A stretch of 28,106 bases of DNA, from contig CAMLDT010000017.1 in assembly GCA_946479075.1 (NCBI GenBank), positions 1-28,106 on the forward strand. The letters run 5' to 3'. The notes under the pieces were generated by a model that made no database searches, had not been told where the DNA came from, and saw only the letters and a program-made list of their open reading frames with translations. The DNA comes from an uncultured Polaromonas sp. (GTDB lineage: Bacteria > Pseudomonadota > Gammaproteobacteria > Burkholderiales > Burkholderiaceae). The translations under genes and the position numbers were made by a program. Below are positions 15,473-22,024 of this stretch, piece after piece (within the stretch, counting starts at the first letter, position 1; each line of letters begins with the position of its first letter).

Positions 15473-16285
15473 TCAAGCCGTGATGATCCAGCCTTCGACC
15501 GGATCGATGTCCGCGGGCAGGCCGTAGCGCGGTGCGCCCTGCGCCTGCGCCCAGGCCGCCTGCATCAGGCAGAGCACGGCATCCAGCCCATCGCCGCTGC
15601 CGTCATCGACCAGTGTGTCGCGCTGCGCATGGCTGAGCTTGAGCCGCAGGCCCAGCCGGGTCTGGCCCATCTCCAGGGCGTGGATCAGGTCCTTGCGCGC
15701 GATCAGGCGCTCGGGCGTTTGTTTGAGGCGGTCATCGCTTTTGTAAGACCGGTTGCCCAGCACCTCGCGCGCCAGCAGGCCGGGGTAAGCCTCCAGCGCG
15801 ATGCGGGTGCGATCACCGTCGTGCAGGCCGGGCAGGTGCACGCCGGCGGCCAGCAGCCGCGGCACACCGGCGTGCAGCATCCAGGCGACCGGCGGGTTGA
15901 CCCATTTCATCGAGGGGCTGGAGCCGGCCGGCCGGTCCGTCGCGCGATGGGCGAACTTGCCACCCACGGGTCGCCCGTCACAAAACGCCGCAAAGGTCTG
16001 GCGGATATCGGCGCGGTCCAGCGCGGCGTAATGCGCGATCAGCGCCGGCCAGGCCAGCGGCCAGCCGAGATGCTCGACCAGTTCACGCGGCAAGCCAAAG
16101 GGTAGGTCAAAGCCGCCCAGCCACGGACCGGGCTGGCGCAGCCAGTCTTCAAAATCATCGAGCGAGTCAAGGCGCAGCAGGCGGCTGAGCTGCACGCGCC
16201 CGCCGGCACTGCCGCCCAGCGCCAGCACAATCGGCTTTCGGCGCGACGGTGCACTGGAAAAATCGCATCCGATCAGCAAACTCAT
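15473..16285 (-). CDS. DUF429 family protein
   Basis: The 270-residue product begins LIGCDFSSAPSRRKPIVLA, the acidic N-terminal motif of DUF429, a group with an RNase H-like fold. Later blocks include GGFDLPFGLPRE, ALEAYPGLLARE and a C-terminal DDGSGDGLDAVLCLMQAAW with conserved acidic residues. DUF429 members are suspected nucleases, but the activity is not established for this type. It lies 14 bases downstream of the EamA transporter gene and may share its transcript. Confidence 0.82.
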   Translation of the reverse strand: MSLLIGCDFSSAPSRRKPIVLALGGSAGGRVQLSRLLRLDSLDDFEDWLRQPGPWLGGFDLPFGLPRELVEHLGWPLAWPALIAHYAALDRADIRQTFAAFCDGRPVGGKFAHRATDRPAGSSPSMKWVNPPVAWMLHAGVPRLLAAGVHLPGLHDGDRTRIALEAYPGLLAREVLGNRSYKSDDRLKQTPERLIARKDLIHALEMGQTRLGLRLKLSHAQRDTLVDDGSGDGLDAVLCLMQAAWAQAQGAPRYGLPADIDPVEGWIITA

Positions 16286-16299
16286 GGGGGGATTGTCGG

Positions 16300-17181
16300 T
16301 CAGCCCATGGCCAGCGCCATCACGCCGGCGGCAATGAACACCGCGCCCAGCAGGCGGGGCAGGCGTTCGCCCTCACCCAGCAGGTGGCCGCCGATCAGCG
16401 CGGCAAACAGCATGGAGACTTCACGCGCCGGCGCCACGTGCGACAGCGGCGCCACCTGCATCGCGTACAGCACCAGCACGTAGGAAACCGGGCTGATGGC
16501 GCCGACCAGCAGCGCGTATTTCCACTGCTGGCGCCAGAGCAGCCGCGCGGCCGGCCGGTCGCGCAGCACCGCGGGTGCCAGCAGCGCCAACCGCACAAAA
16601 TTGCCGAGGTAGTCGACCAGGATGGGCGACATCAGCATGAACTTCACGGCGTAGCCATCCACGATGGTGTAGCCGGCAATAAAGGCGCCCGTCAGCAATC
16701 CGTAAATCATGCCCTTGTGGACACGCCGGCGTTGTGCCGGATCGTGCGCGGCGCGCAGCAGGCCGGGGCCACCGGCGATCAGGAACACACCGCCCACCAC
16801 ACCGGCAATCCCCGCGAACCCCGGCGTCGAAATCTGCTCGCCGAGCAGCGTGATGGCCACCAGCGACGACAGCAAGGGCCCGGAGCCACGTGCCAGCGGG
16901 TAAACCACCGTCAGGTCCGCCTTGCGGTAACCACGCAGCAGCACGACGTAATAGAGCACATGCAAAACGCCGGTGACCACAATCAGCGCCCACTCCCGCC
17001 AGCCCCAGCCCGGCAACACGCCCCAGGCCGCCCACAGGCCGACCGGCGCCCAGACGAGCATCAGGACCACGCTGGTGAAAAAAGCAAAACGTGCGTCGCC
17101 GCCGGCCTTCTTGGCGGCGATGTTCCAGCTGGCATGAATCAGCCCCGCGAGGACAACAAGGGCGAGGGCGGAAAGCGGCAC
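16300..17181 (-). CDS. EamA/DMT-superfamily transporter
   Basis: The 293-residue product has about ten membrane helices in two EamA repeats (LIHASWNIAAKKAG and YPLARGSGPLLSSLVAITLL in the first; GLLTGAFIAGYTIVDG and EVSMLFAALIGGHLLGEGE in the second). The family exports metabolites and amino acids across the inner membrane; the substrate cannot be predicted. The start is GTG at 17181; no in-frame ATG would preserve the first helix. A GC-rich repeat separates it from the BLUF gene upstream. Confidence 0.88.
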   Translation of the reverse strand: MPLSALALVVLAGLIHASWNIAAKKAGGDARFAFFTSVVLMLVWAPVGLWAAWGVLPGWGWREWALIVVTGVLHVLYYVVLLRGYRKADLTVVYPLARGSGPLLSSLVAITLLGEQISTPGFAGIAGVVGGVFLIAGGPGLLRAAHDPAQRRRVHKGMIYGLLTGAFIAGYTIVDGYAVKFMLMSPILVDYLGNFVRLALLAPAVLRDRPAARLLWRQQWKYALLVGAISPVSYVLVLYAMQVAPLSHVAPAREVSMLFAALIGGHLLGEGERLPRLLGAVFIAAGVMALAMG

Positions 17182-17225
17182 CGCTCAGGTGGGCAGGTCA
17201 AAGCCTGCAGAAGCCACGGAGCATG

Positions 17226-17312
17226 AGGGCATGTTTTCCCGCCGGGCCGTCCCAAGGGAAAACGCGCCCCCCCGGGGGGCAGCGACCCGTGAAACGGCGG
17301 AGCGTGGGGGCA
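17226..17312. repeat. GC-rich palindromic intergenic element, possible terminator
   Basis: GTTTTCCC (17233-17240) pairs with GGGAAAAC (17256-17263). The perfect palindrome CCCCCCGGGGGG (17268-17279) follows, then GCAGCGACCCG...CGGCGGAGCGTGGGGGC. This layout resembles an element common after genes in Comamonadaceae. On the minus strand the GC palindrome is followed by GCGCGTTTTCCC, so it could end the folE-BLUF transcript. Confidence 0.55.
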
Positions 17313-17313
17313 C

Positions 17314-17739
17314 TTAAGCCCTGCCGCAAATGGCAGCGGTGGCCATCAAGTCTTCCAGCAGCGCCAGCGACACCTTGCCCGACACCGAATACGGGTCGAG
17401 CTCGGGTTTTTCAGAATACTTCAGCAGGATGGACGTGTTGACCTTGGCCACGTTGACCTGGCCCATGGTCCAGCCGCCAAAACGGCGCTCGCTGATTTCT
17501 TCGTAATGCAGCAGCACCACGTCGGTGTGGCGCGGGTCTTTCTGGATGTGGCCGTAGAGGTCGCTGACCTGGTCGCGCCCGCCCTCCAGCGCCTGCAAAA
17601 AGATGCCGCCGCCGTAACACAGGATGCCGGTGATGCCCATGGCCGGGTTGTGGCTGCGCGACTGCGCCAGGATGGATTCGGTGACTTCGCTGGAGCCCGG
17701 ATCGGCCGAGCGGCTGGCGTAAAGAAGGCGTACCAACAT
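17314..17739 (-). CDS. BLUF-domain blue-light photoreceptor
   Basis: BLUF proteins bind FAD and sense blue light. The 141-residue product is one BLUF domain (about 1-95) plus a short helical C-terminal tail and no output domain. The photocycle residues are all present: Y7 (RLLYAS), N31 (HNPAMGITG), Q49 (FLQALEG), and W90/M92 (GGWTMG). Short BLUF proteins act by binding a partner. The stop codon of folE is nine bases before its ATG at 17739, and the AAGGA ribosome-binding site overlaps that stop (TAATTAAGGAACTCAC), so the two are probably translated in sequence from one transcript. This makes FolE or its pathway a candidate target, which is inference. Confidence 0.95.
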   Translation of the reverse strand: MLVRLLYASRSADPGSSEVTESILAQSRSHNPAMGITGILCYGGGIFLQALEGGRDQVSDLYGHIQKDPRHTDVVLLHYEEISERRFGGWTMGQVNVAKVNTSILLKYSEKPELDPYSVSGKVSLALLEDLMATAAICGRA

Positions 17740-17748
17740 GTGAGTTCC

Positions 17749-18483
17749 TTAATTACTGCTTTTCTTGGGGATGAGCGACAAAAATTCGCGGCGCAAATTC
17801 GGGTCTTTGAGGAAAACGCCGCGCATCACGGAGTTGATCATCTTGCTGTCCATGTCTTTCACGCCGCGCCAGCCCATGCAGAAGTGGCTGGCCTCCATGA
17901 CGATGGCCAGCCCGTCCGGCCGGGTTTTTTGCTGGATCAAATCGGCCAGCTGCACCACGGCCTCTTCCTGGATTTGCGGGCGGCCCATGATCCATTCGGC
18001 CAGGCGCGCGTATTTGGACAGACCGATCACATTGGTGTGTTCGTTGGGCATCACGCCGATCCAGAGCTGGCCGATGACCGGGCAGAAGTGATGCGAGCAG
18101 GCGCTGCGCACGGTGATCGGCCCGACGATGATCAGCTCGTTGAGGTGTTCGGCGTTGGGAAACTCGGTGATGCTCGGGCCTTCGACATAACGGCCCTTGA
18201 ACACCTCGTTGAGGTACATCTTGGCCACACGGCGCGCGGTGTTCCGGGTGTTGTGATCACCCACCGTGTCAATCACCAGGCTGTCGAGCACGCCCTGCAT
18301 CTTGCCCTCGACCTCGTCGAGCAGTTTTTCCAGCTCGCCCGGTTCGATAAACGCAGCGATGTTGTCGTTGGCATTGAAACGTTTTTTGGCCGCGGCCAGT
18401 CGCTCGCGGATCTTGACGGAGACCGGGGTGCCTTCTTCGTCAGGGACCGCTTGTCCTGCGGGCGTGTCGGATTTCATAAGCAT
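17749..18483 (-). CDS. folE: GTP cyclohydrolase I FolE
   Basis: FolE converts GTP to 7,8-dihydroneopterin triphosphate, the first step of folate and other pterin pathways. The 244-residue product has the zinc ligands C129 and H132 (CSHH) and C202 (SHFCMGWRGV). It also has VIGLSKYARL, RPQIQEEAV with the purine-binding Gln-Glu, and the basic tail REFLSLIPKK. The motif reads CSHHFCP instead of the usual CEHH, a visible variation. The start is uncertain: ATG at 18483 is listed, ATG at 18477 is equally plausible, and neither has a strong ribosome-binding site. It follows the ligase gene by 90 bases across a short repeat and precedes the BLUF gene by nine. Confidence 0.93.
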   Translation of the reverse strand: MLMKSDTPAGQAVPDEEGTPVSVKIRERLAAAKKRFNANDNIAAFIEPGELEKLLDEVEGKMQGVLDSLVIDTVGDHNTRNTARRVAKMYLNEVFKGRYVEGPSITEFPNAEHLNELIIVGPITVRSACSHHFCPVIGQLWIGVMPNEHTNVIGLSKYARLAEWIMGRPQIQEEAVVQLADLIQQKTRPDGLAIVMEASHFCMGWRGVKDMDSKMINSVMRGVFLKDPNLRREFLSLIPKKSSN

Positions 18484-18540
18484 GGCCAATGTTACCAGCC
18501 CGCCCGGAAATCGTCAGCCTGGGGGTTTGCAGGTGTTTTC

Positions 18541-18588
18541 GGGCTCCAGCCCTTGCGGGACGGTCGCCAGCAGCTATAAATTCAGGAG
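18541..18588 (+). repeat. Short repeat copy D, covering the ligase stop codon
   Basis: GGGCTCCAGCCCTTGC and CAGCAGCTATAAATTCAGGA align with copies A and E. The ATAGCT core read on the minus strand supplies the TAG stop of the ligase gene (18574-18576), and the repeat encodes its last few residues. It lies between ligase and folE. Confidence 0.65.
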
Positions 18589-20295
18589 CAGTTTGAGCTC
18601 GTCCAGGGTGTTCGCCTCATGCAGGGGCTTGTCGTCACGGATGCGCAGCATGCGCGGAAACCGCACGGCCATGCCGCTCTTGTGGCGCGGGCTGCGGTTG
18701 ATGCCCTCGAAACCGAGCTCGAACACCAGGGTCGGCCTGACGCTGCGCACCGGGCCGAATTTCTCCAGCGTGGTCTTGCGGATCACGCTGTCGATGCGTT
18801 TGAACTCCTCGTCGGTCAGGCCCGAATAGGCTTTCGCAAACGCGACGAGCTGCAGGCCGTCGGCTTGTGCCGGTTCGCGCCGTTCAATCGCCTGCACCAC
18901 CCCGGCCGCCTCCGCCGCATCCCGCGGTGTGCGGTTCCAGACCGCAAAGGTGTAGTCGGTGTAGAGCGAGGCGCGCCGCCCGTGGCCGGCCTGCGCGTAG
19001 ATCAGCACGCAGTCGATGGTCATGGGCTCAATCTTCCACTTCCACCACAGGCCATCGGCCTTGGTGCGGCCGGTGCCATAGGCGGCATCCAGCCGCTTGA
19101 GCATGAAACCCTCGACCCCGCGCTGGCGCGATTCGCTGCGCAGGGCTTCAAAGGCTTCCCACGATGGCAGCCTTTCCACCGGCGACAGTTTGATCGCGGT
19201 GCCGGCGACCAGCTGTTCCAGCTTCTCCCGCCGCACCCCCTGCGCTTGCGCACGCAGGTCCTGGCCGCCGAGCTCCAGCACGTCATAGGCCATAAAAGTC
19301 ACCGGCGCATCGGCGAGGATTTTTTTGCCCAGGGTCTTGCGGCCGATGCGCTGCTGGAGCAAGGCAAAACTTGCCGGGCGGCCAGCGCCGGTGGCAGACG
19401 CTTCGGCATCCGCGGCCCAGACCAAAATTTCACCGTCGAGCACCGTGCCGTCCGGCAGCGGCTGCGCCATCGCCACAATTTCCGGAAAACGCTCGGTCAC
19501 CAGTTCCTCGCCGCGCGACCACAGCCACACCTGACCCGCGCGCTTGACGATCTGCCCACGGATGCCGTCGTATTTCCACTCGACTTGCCAGTCTTTGACC
19601 GGACCCAGCTTCTCATCCAGCCCATCGAGCGAGGTGTCGAGCTGGTGCGCCAGAAAAAACGGGTAAGGCTGGCCGGCATCGCGGACATCGCCCGAATCCC
19701 CCGTCACATCTGCAAGAAGCGCTTCGTATTTGAAGGCAGACGGCATCACCTTGGCGTCCATGTAACCCATCATGCGTTGCGCAATGCGTTTGGCGTCCAC
19801 ACCCGAATGCGCGGCCAGCGCGCGCTGCACCAGCAACTTGCTGACGCCGACGCGAAAGCCGCCCCCGACCAGCTTCACCAGCAGGAAGCGGCCCTGGGCA
19901 TCCAGCTCCTGCCAGTAGCTGCGCACGCGGCGCGCCACCTCGTCCTCGGGCAGGCCGCGCAGGGGCAGCAGGCGGTTTTCCACCCAGTCGGCCAGGCCCA
20001 GGTCTGACTCGGCGGACTGCAGCGGCAACACGTGCGCAATGGTTTCGGCCAGATCGCCCACCGCCTGGTAACACTCCTCGAACAGCCAGTCGCTGATGCC
20101 CGCAACCTCGCAGGCGAGGGAGCGCAGGGTCGCGGTTTTCACGACCTGGCGCGGTTTGCCGCCGGCCAGAAAATACACCGCCCAGGCCGCGTCCGGCGCC
20201 GGGGTGCGTGCGAAATAACGCTGCAAGGCCTCGACCTTGGCCTTGGTCGAGGTGGTGCTGTCCAGTTCGGCAAACAGGCGCGCAAAATGTTTCAT
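18574..20295 (-). CDS. ATP-dependent DNA ligase (exonuclease-associated class)
   Basis: The enzyme seals DNA nicks through a ligase-AMP intermediate. The 573-residue product has an N-terminal DNA-binding domain (about 1-205) and the nucleotidyltransferase domain with motif I KYDGIR (lysine K241). SRGEE, LDGEI (about 287-291), GVEGFMLK (393-400) and WWKWKIEP (417-424) follow, then an OB-fold domain ending in FPRMLRIRDDKP. This is the bacterial class found beside an MBL exonuclease and often a Lhr-type helicase. The ATG at 20295 overlaps the exonuclease stop codon as ATGA. The last codons and stop lie in a short repeat, so the C-terminus may differ slightly from relatives. It is distinct from the essential NAD-dependent LigA. 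Confidence 0.94.
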   Translation of the reverse strand: MKHFARLFAELDSTTSTKAKVEALQRYFARTPAPDAAWAVYFLAGGKPRQVVKTATLRSLACEVAGISDWLFEECYQAVGDLAETIAHVLPLQSAESDLGLADWVENRLLPLRGLPEDEVARRVRSYWQELDAQGRFLLVKLVGGGFRVGVSKLLVQRALAAHSGVDAKRIAQRMMGYMDAKVMPSAFKYEALLADVTGDSGDVRDAGQPYPFFLAHQLDTSLDGLDEKLGPVKDWQVEWKYDGIRGQIVKRAGQVWLWSRGEELVTERFPEIVAMAQPLPDGTVLDGEILVWAADAEASATGAGRPASFALLQQRIGRKTLGKKILADAPVTFMAYDVLELGGQDLRAQAQGVRREKLEQLVAGTAIKLSPVERLPSWEAFEALRSESRQRGVEGFMLKRLDAAYGTGRTKADGLWWKWKIEPMTIDCVLIYAQAGHGRRASLYTDYTFAVWNRTPRDAAEAAGVVQAIERREPAQADGLQLVAFAKAYSGLTDEEFKRIDSVIRKTTLEKFGPVRSVRPTLVFELGFEGINRSPRHKSGMAVRFPRMLRIRDDKPLHEANTLDELKLLLNL

Positions 20296-21341
20296 GTGCC
20301 GCCCTGCCCGGCTGCGGCCGTATCCGGCGCAGCAGGCTGCACCTGCTCCTCCACCGGATCGTCGCCGTATTCGGTGTAAAAAGCCTCGGCCTGCAGGCCC
20401 TGCTCCGACAGATAACGCACCAGCACCGGCACGCTGCCGTGGGTGACGATGACACGCTGCGCGCCAGTCGCACCGATGGCGCCCATCAGGCCCGGCCAGT
20501 CGGCGTGGTCGCTGAGCACAAAGCCCTTGTCGTAGCCGCCGCGCCGGCGCGCGCCGCGCAGTTGCATCCAGCCACTGGCAAAAGCATCACTGAAGTCACC
20601 AAAACGTTTCGCCCAAGGCCCGCCCGCTGCGGACGGCGGGCACAAAACCAGCGCGCGCCTGAAGTCAGCCGGATCCGTGACCTCATCCACCGTCAATGTC
20701 GCAGGAAGATCGACACCCGCCGCACGGTAGGCGGTATTGAGCGTCTGCACCGCGCCGTGCACGATGATGGGCGCAATCGAAGGGTCCACGCCGCTGAGGA
20801 TGCGCTGTGCCTTGCCGAAGCTGTAACACATGAGCACGCTGGCGCGGCCCAGCGCCACATTGGCAGCCCACCAGGCATTGATGTCAGCAAACAGCTCGGC
20901 ATCCGGGCGCCAGCGGTAGATCGGCAGGCCGAAGGTGGACTCGGTGATGAACACATCGCAGCGCACCGGCTCGAAGGGTGTGCAGGTGGCGTCGGGTGCC
21001 ACCTTGTAGTCGCCGCTGGCGACCCAGGTCTGGCCGCCGTGTTCAAGGCGGACCTGGGCCGAGCCCAGCACATGGCCGGCCGGGTGCAGCGACAGCGTGA
21101 CGCCGTTGTGGACGATCTGTTCGCCGTAGGCCAGGTTTTGCAAGGTGATGTCCTGCCCTAAGCGCGAACGCAGCACGCCCTCGGCGGGTGTGGCGGCGAG
21201 GTAGTGGCCGTGACCCATGCGTGCATGGTCAGCGTGGGCGTGCGTGATCACGGCGCGGTCCACCGGACGCCACGGGTCAATGTAGAAATCACCCGGCGGG
21301 CAGTACAGGCCCTCGGGCTTCTGGACAATCAGGTCCGGCAT
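20292..21341 (-). CDS. Ligase-associated metallo-beta-lactamase-fold DNA exonuclease
   Basis: The 349-residue product has the MBL metal-binding motif THAHADHAR (H34, H36, D38, H39). It also has PAGHVLGSAQ (H90), ASGDYK (D111), DVFITESTFGLP and a C-terminal LSDHADW, the layout of beta-CASP-like nucleases encoded next to ATP-dependent ligases. It probably trims DNA ends before ligation. The ATG at 21341 is the frame's first and fits MPDLIVQKPEGLYCP. The stop codon overlaps the ligase start by four bases, so the two are translationally coupled. The helicase (Lhr) and phosphoesterase seen with this pair elsewhere are not in this window. Confidence 0.92.
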   Translation of the reverse strand: MPDLIVQKPEGLYCPPGDFYIDPWRPVDRAVITHAHADHARMGHGHYLAATPAEGVLRSRLGQDITLQNLAYGEQIVHNGVTLSLHPAGHVLGSAQVRLEHGGQTWVASGDYKVAPDATCTPFEPVRCDVFITESTFGLPIYRWRPDAELFADINAWWAANVALGRASVLMCYSFGKAQRILSGVDPSIAPIIVHGAVQTLNTAYRAAGVDLPATLTVDEVTDPADFRRALVLCPPSAAGGPWAKRFGDFSDAFASGWMQLRGARRRGGYDKGFVLSDHADWPGLMGAIGATGAQRVIVTHGSVPVLVRYLSEQGLQAEAFYTEYGDDPVEEQVQPAAPDTAAAGQGGT

Positions 21342-21463
21342 GGGTGTCCATCACTCACAGGAACTCACAGAGGAAATCAAAGGCCCAGAATAGCCAGACC
21401 CCCGGCCGGCCGCTGTAGGCGGCGGACGCCAGCCGGCGTGCGCGCCCTGCCAGCGCGCCCGGC

Positions 21464-21910
21464 TCAGTCCAGGAAGCTTGGCAGCATCAGGATCGCTTCG
21501 GCATTGGACGGCGAAAAACACCGGTCGGCGGCCTCGCGCCAGGGCAGCCACTGAAAAGCGGTGTGTTCGGGCGGACTCAGGGTGACACGGGTGCCGGATG
21601 GCACGCACAGGCCAAACACATGTTCGGTGTTGCGCGTCACACCAGGGGCATAACGCGCGCGCCAAGCCGGATAAATCTCATAGATGTTGGTGAGCGCCCA
21701 ATCGCGAAGGTTTGCCGCCTCGGCCACGATCCCGGTTTCTTCCCGCACCTCACGCGCGGCGGTCTGGGCCAGCGCTTCTTCCGGCGCGTCGCGGGACCCC
21801 GTCACGCTTTGCCAGAAACCGGGGTGGTCCGCCCGCTCCAGCAGCAGCACCTCGCGCTGCGGCGTGTGGATCACCACCAGCACCGACTCGGGAATCTTGA
21901 AGCCAGTCAT
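21464..21910 (-). CDS. nudB: Dihydroneopterin triphosphate diphosphatase NudB (Nudix)
   Basis: NudB removes pyrophosphate from 7,8-dihydroneopterin triphosphate, the step after FolE in folate synthesis. The 148-residue product has FWQSVTGS, typical of this subgroup, and the Nudix box with REVREETGI (53-61). The glycine-to-glutamate spacing is one residue longer than the canonical box (G38 ... E45, then R53 E54), a small oddity. HVFGLCVP and FQWLPWREA also fit NudB. The order aspS-nudB is familiar in proteobacteria. It precedes the exonuclease gene by 122 bases and follows aspS across a short repeat. Confidence 0.9.
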   Translation of the reverse strand: MTGFKIPESVLVVIHTPQREVLLLERADHPGFWQSVTGSRDAPEEALAQTAAREVREETGIVAEAANLRDWALTNIYEIYPAWRARYAPGVTRNTEHVFGLCVPSGTRVTLSPPEHTAFQWLPWREAADRCFSPSNAEAILMLPSFLD

Positions 21911-21950
21911 GCCGGGTTCTCCAGGTCAAGCACCAATTTCAAGAAAAATC

Positions 21951-21998
21951 AGGCTCCAGCCCTTGCCTGGCGGGCGCAAGCAGCTATCAATACCATAG
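21951..21998 (+). repeat. Short intergenic repeat, copy E
   Basis: AGGCTCCAGCCCTTGCCTGG then CGGGCGCAAGCAGCTATCAA is the best-preserved copy. It matches copy A in reverse orientation and copy D in the same orientation. It lies between the aspS stop codon and the nudB start. Confidence 0.75.
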
Positions 21999-22024
21999 CA
22001 CTGACAGCGCCGCGCCGGGCAGGA

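Noticed and set aside
18619..20007. A 462-codon open frame on the plus strand
   Set aside because: It is antisense to the ATP-dependent ligase, which carries all nucleotidyltransferase motifs.
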